A stretch of DNA of 36,203 nucleotides from Atopococcus tabaci (lineage in GTDB: Bacteria; Bacillota; Bacilli; Lactobacillales; Carnobacteriaceae_A). The first letter of the stretch is position 1, and each line of letters starts with the position of its first letter. The stretch lies in NCBI GenBank assembly GCA_030535975.1, contig JAUNQW010000008.1, positions 21,981 through 58,183 of the forward strand. Reading direction: 5' to 3'. Below, one piece after another: positions 33,262-36,203 of this stretch. The notes under the pieces are model-generated. The model saw only the letters and a program-made list of their open reading frames with translations, was not told where the DNA came from and made no database searches. Made by a program: the position numbers and the translations under genes.

Positions 33262-34485
33262 TTATTTTTGTTTCTTTTTTAATCGTCTGGGAATGTAGAA
33301 GGAAGTAAACAGGAAAGAGAAGAGTATATAAATAAGCATATTTACAATAGCTGCTATATAATCGGTGGTATTAAACAAACCCATAATTCCAAAAAAAAGA
33401 CTCGCTGCCTGCAACAGCCAATTAATTAACCGCTGGGTTTCTCTTATAATCAAATCTTGCGCTACAGGTATAACTGCCTGAGCCTTAACTTTCTCGTATT
33501 GATTAGCCAAGGGTATCAGCTGAAAACCTATCATAAACAAGAAGAGCAGCCCGATTATGAGACTCATCCAAGGAGTAGGTACTAAGAGAATAAGAATTAA
33601 AGCTATCGCTAATAAGCGGATATATAAATTAATGTAACTTGGATTTCTAAAGAAACCTCTAGAAACTAGATGCAGAGCTGCACTAGTATTCGCCTTTGGT
33701 AATGATTGAATCAGGGGATCAAATATTTTATTACGTTTTGCTTCACTTTTTATTTCAGGTATATCTGTGAATAGATTAATTAATTTGAGTTGATTAGTTA
33801 GGCGAGACTCTTCTTTAGTAATCATATATTCCCAGTTCCATCGCTCGGATTCAAAGAAACGCTGGTATACAAAAAGGGTTGAAATTAAAAGAACCAGAGC
33901 AAGACTGATGCTGGTAATTATAGAAGTAAAAATGAATAGATAAACCAAAATAATATTCACTATTCCTAAGGCCGCATGGTATAACAAAGTCCAATCCTGG
34001 TGCCATGATTTATATAGGATCTGCTGAGCATAGAGATTAATCCATTTTAACAGGATGAGCAGCACCCATAATTGCCACCAATTAGAAAAAGAATACACTT
34101 GGTAGGCCACCAGCATAGGAGAGGCCATAGCAGCTGTAAAACCAAGCAGAATTAAGGGTATCAAAAAGCTTCTTCTTCTTAAACGTGATGCAATAGGATT
34201 AAAGTCATCTTCTATAGGCAGCAAAAATAATTTATCTGCTTCTTGTAAAAGTGTTGAAAAGTTACCTACAAAAGGCATCAAACCTATAAAAACACCTAAA
34301 ACATATAATGGAAGCGGCTCATTAATTTGAATACTTTTGACATACTCAGAATAGAGATAGGCTATAGCGCCAAATAATATAAAAGCAAATAAAATAAAAT
34401 GATCATTAAATACATATTTTAAATATTTTCCTATTTTAGTTAAATGCTTCCTTTCTCTTTCTTTCCAAAAATCTTTTAAGTTCAT
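33262..34485 (-). CDS. ecsB: ABC transporter permease EcsB
   Basis: The 407-residue membrane protein has about eight to ten hydrophobic segments and a cytosolic loop with ERWNWEYMITKEESRLTNQL-type sequence (about residues 213-245), typical of EcsB. The start LKDFWKERERKHLTKIGKYLKYVFNDHF matches the family pattern. Together with EcsA it forms a transporter known in Bacillus and Staphylococcus to affect protein secretion and intramembrane proteolysis; the cargo is uncertain, with peptide fragments suggested. The ATG overlaps the ecsA stop as ATGA. Confidence 0.9.
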   Translation of the reverse strand: MNLKDFWKERERKHLTKIGKYLKYVFNDHFILFAFILFGAIAYLYSEYVKSIQINEPLPLYVLGVFIGLMPFVGNFSTLLQEADKLFLLPIEDDFNPIASRLRRRSFLIPLILLGFTAAMASPMLVAYQVYSFSNWWQLWVLLILLKWINLYAQQILYKSWHQDWTLLYHAALGIVNIILVYLFIFTSIITSISLALVLLISTLFVYQRFFESERWNWEYMITKEESRLTNQLKLINLFTDIPEIKSEAKRNKIFDPLIQSLPKANTSAALHLVSRGFFRNPSYINLYIRLLAIALILILLVPTPWMSLIIGLLFLFMIGFQLIPLANQYEKVKAQAVIPVAQDLIIRETQRLINWLLQAASLFFGIMGLFNTTDYIAAIVNMLIYILFSFLFTSFYIPRRLKKKQK

Positions 34486-35219
34486 AGCAGTCCACGCCCA
34501 GTAACATCAATATATAATTCATCTAAAGACACATGAGATGGCATTCGATATTGAATTTGCAACTCTTCCAGCGTTCCCTGCCCCAAAACCTTTCCTTCAT
34601 GTAAAATAATAAATCGGTCACATATTTTTTCTGCGGTTGATAAAACATGGGTAGACATTAAAATACTAGAGCCGCGAGCTTTTTGCTTGTCCAATTGCTC
34701 AATTAAATCTCGTATCGCAATAGGATCCAGTCCTAAAAATGGTTCATCAATTACAAATAAAGCTGGACGGGTTAATAAAGCACAAACAATCATTACTTTT
34801 TGCTGCATGCCTTTAGAGAAATTGGAAGGAAACCAATCTTCTTTTCCGTCCAGGCGAAATAGTTTTAATAATTCTGGTGTTTCTTTTTCAACACGTTCCA
34901 CAGGTAAATCATAAGACATCTGAATCATGTTAATGTGTTCCTGCAAAGTTAATTCTTCATACAAGGCCGGTGTTTCTGGTACATATCCAATCGACCGTCT
35001 ATATTCATTCGGTTCCTCTTCAAGCTTTTTTCCGTTTAATGATATATTTCCAGAAAATGGTTTTAACAGTCCCATAATATGCTTAATTGTTGTACTTTTT
35101 CCAGCTCCATTTAATCCAATGAGTCCTACAGTTTCTCCATGATCTACAGTCATCGAAATATCATGAAGTATCGGATAACGTGTGTATCCCCCGACAAGAT
35201 GTTCAATTTTTAAACTCAT
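34482..35219 (-). CDS. ecsA: ABC transporter ATP-binding protein EcsA
   Basis: The 245-residue ATPase has Walker A GLNGAGKST, the Q-loop near GYVPETPALYEELTL, a signature written FSKGMQQKVM (characteristic of EcsA, in place of LSGGQ), Walker B LFVIDEPFLGLD and switch histidine in MSTHVLSTAEK. It powers EcsB. AAAGGAGG precedes the ATG, and an extended -10 box TGATAAAAT lies at 35245-35253. It is divergent from hit, as in Bacillus subtilis. Confidence 0.93.
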   Translation of the reverse strand: MSLKIEHLVGGYTRYPILHDISMTVDHGETVGLIGLNGAGKSTTIKHIMGLLKPFSGNISLNGKKLEEEPNEYRRSIGYVPETPALYEELTLQEHINMIQMSYDLPVERVEKETPELLKLFRLDGKEDWFPSNFSKGMQQKVMIVCALLTRPALFVIDEPFLGLDPIAIRDLIEQLDKQKARGSSILMSTHVLSTAEKICDRFIILHEGKVLGQGTLEELQIQYRMPSHVSLDELYIDVTGRGLL

Positions 35220-35244
35220 AATCAGCCTCCTTTACATACTGGTC

Positions 35245-35253
35245 ATTTTATCA
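35245..35253 (-). promoter_or_regulatory. Extended -10 box upstream of ecsA
   Basis: TGATAAAAT fits the TGnTATAAT-type extended -10 pattern, 26 bases before the ecsA ATG. A clear -35 is not visible. Confidence 0.4.
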
Positions 35254-35386
35254 TAAATAAAGAAGATAAAAAATGCTGCAAGAAAGTAATTATAAAAAAT
35301 ATAAAGGACTATCCAGCGTGACAATGGTCAATCCAAGCAAATTATGTTAAATTAAGATTAAACAATTGAGAGAAAGTTGGGTTAAT

Positions 35387-35818
35387 ATGGAAGATTGTAT
35401 TTTTTGTAAGATTATAGATAATCAAATCCCATCAAGAAAGGTCTTTGAAAATGATGATATTCTAGCTTTTTTTGATACTTCTCAGGCAACCCCTGGTCAT
35501 ACCCTGATTGTCCCCAAAAAACATGTGGAAAACATTATGGATTATGATGATGAATTAGCAGCAACAGTATTTTCATATCTTCCTCAAATTGCAAGAGGAA
35601 TCAAGAAATCTCATCCCAATATTCAGGGAATCAATATTATTAATAACAATGGTGAAATAGCCTATCAAACAGTATTTCATAGCCATATCCATGTTATCCC
35701 TCGTTATGGAACAAATGATAGCTTTTCTATGACAATGGGCAACAATAGTGACCAATACAAAGATGAAGATTTAGATCAATTAGCTGATAAAGTTAAAGAA
35801 TCGATTAAAGGTGAATAA
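35387..35818 (+). CDS. hit: HIT family nucleotide hydrolase
   Basis: This small histidine-triad protein probably hydrolyses purine nucleotide phosphoramidates or dinucleoside polyphosphates. The ATG at 35387 gives the usual MEDCIFCKIIDNQIPSRKVFE; the in-frame TTG 21 bases upstream is not needed. The product has 143 residues. The catalytic triad region is HSHIHVIPRY, and the N-terminal CxxC (CIFC) may bind zinc. The ribosome site is weak. Its position beside ecsA, followed by a YtxH gene, matches the hit-yhaH order in Bacillus. Confidence 0.93.
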   Translation: MEDCIFCKIIDNQIPSRKVFENDDILAFFDTSQATPGHTLIVPKKHVENIMDYDDELAATVFSYLPQIARGIKKSHPNIQGINIINNNGEIAYQTVFHSHIHVIPRYGTNDSFSMTMGNNSDQYKDEDLDQLADKVKESIKGE

Positions 35819-35820
35819 GT

Positions 35821-36192
35821 ATGCGTATTAAAAAATTTGCAGCAGGACTTCTCGTAGGAGCACTAGGTGGAGCCGTTTATGGTCTTCTAACAACTAAAAA
35901 CAGTGGTAAAGAAAATCAACAAAAACTCAAGGTATATACTGAGGATGTTAAAGCTAAAGCAGAAGTTGTAGGCCATGACTTAAACCAAATGCAGGATACC
36001 ATTCAAACCATGAGAAAAGTTGCTATTCCTCAAGCCAAACAATTCCAAAATGAAGTCGATATCCTTATTAAAAGTTTTCAAGACGAAGCTCAGCCACGCC
36101 AACGCCGAATATCTAACCAGTTGGATAAGATTCAAAAGGAAGCTGATGACTTCAATACTTCACTTAATGCAGAGAATGTAGAGAAAAAATAA
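35821..36192 (+). CDS. YtxH domain membrane protein (YhaH-like)
   Basis: The 123-residue protein has an N-terminal glycine-rich membrane helix, FAAGLLVGALGGAVYGLLT (residues 6-24), the typical YtxH signature. A long charged helix follows (about 30-120), likely to form a coiled coil in the cytosol. It starts two bases after the hit stop and has AAAGGTGA as ribosome site, so it is co-transcribed with hit. YtxH proteins are linked to stress but have no known biochemical activity. The stop is 11 bases from the window end. Confidence 0.85.
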   Translation: MRIKKFAAGLLVGALGGAVYGLLTTKNSGKENQQKLKVYTEDVKAKAEVVGHDLNQMQDTIQTMRKVAIPQAKQFQNEVDILIKSFQDEAQPRQRRISNQLDKIQKEADDFNTSLNAENVEKK

Positions 36193-36203
36193 TTATAATG
36201 AAT

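Overview
The window looks like a chromosomal segment of a low-GC Gram-positive bacterium, most likely a lactic-acid-type Bacillota of the Carnobacteriaceae/Aerococcaceae kind. Three things support this: strong AGGAGG-type ribosome sites, T-box control of amino-acid genes, and gene neighbourhoods known from Bacillus and Lactobacillales (polA-mutM-coaE-nrdR-dnaB-dnaI, ytpR-murC, trmB-ytmP, ecsAB/hit). MetQ has an acidic linker, which would suit a salt-tolerant organism, but the taxon is an inference. I see no rRNA, tRNA, CRISPR array, phage or insertion sequence.

Layout. Positions 1-2077 (minus) hold a three-gene operon: a VTC-type polyphosphate-polymerase-like protein, a DUF4956 membrane protein and a membrane-anchored leucine-rich-repeat protein cut by the window edge. 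Positions 2458-4776 (plus) hold a methionine-type ABC importer, metN-metI-metQ. Next is a DUF975 membrane protein (4901-5944, minus). Positions 6094-12401 (minus) form a compact histidine operon, hisZGDCBAF-IE. It is preceded by two His T-box riboswitches in tandem and has no hisH between hisB and hisA. thrS (12963-14924) follows with its own Thr T-box.

Positions 15277-23055 (minus) carry DNA-replication and repair genes: polA-mutM-coaE, then nrdR-dnaB-dnaI with an NfrA-like flavin reductase. Positions 23196-25956 carry two paralogous GntP-like permeases; the upstream copy is broken by one in-frame TAG codon. Positions 26089-31101 resemble the ytoP(pepA)-ytpR-[sftA]-murC neighbourhood, but a 157-residue protein and an oppositely oriented unknown membrane protein occupy the usual sftA position. 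The right end has a PepSY protein, trmB, a YtmP-like kinase, the EcsAB transporter, a HIT protein and a YtxH protein.

How the genes work together. Histidine synthesis from PRPP appears almost complete: HisZ+HisG, HisIE, HisA, HisF, HisB, HisC and HisD. The glutaminase subunit HisH and a histidinol-phosphatase are absent from the operon. HisF keeps both catalytic aspartates, but several residues that I recall as forming the ammonia gate or touching HisH are changed. HisF may therefore take free ammonia, or HisH may be encoded elsewhere. Both His T-boxes carry a CAC specifier, so two uncharged-tRNA(His) checkpoints would control the operon in series.

Most worth checking: the VTC-DUF4956-LRR operon with a hairpin in its leader, the hisH-less operon with an altered HisF, the tandem His T-boxes, the amber-interrupted permease, and the rearranged sftA locus.
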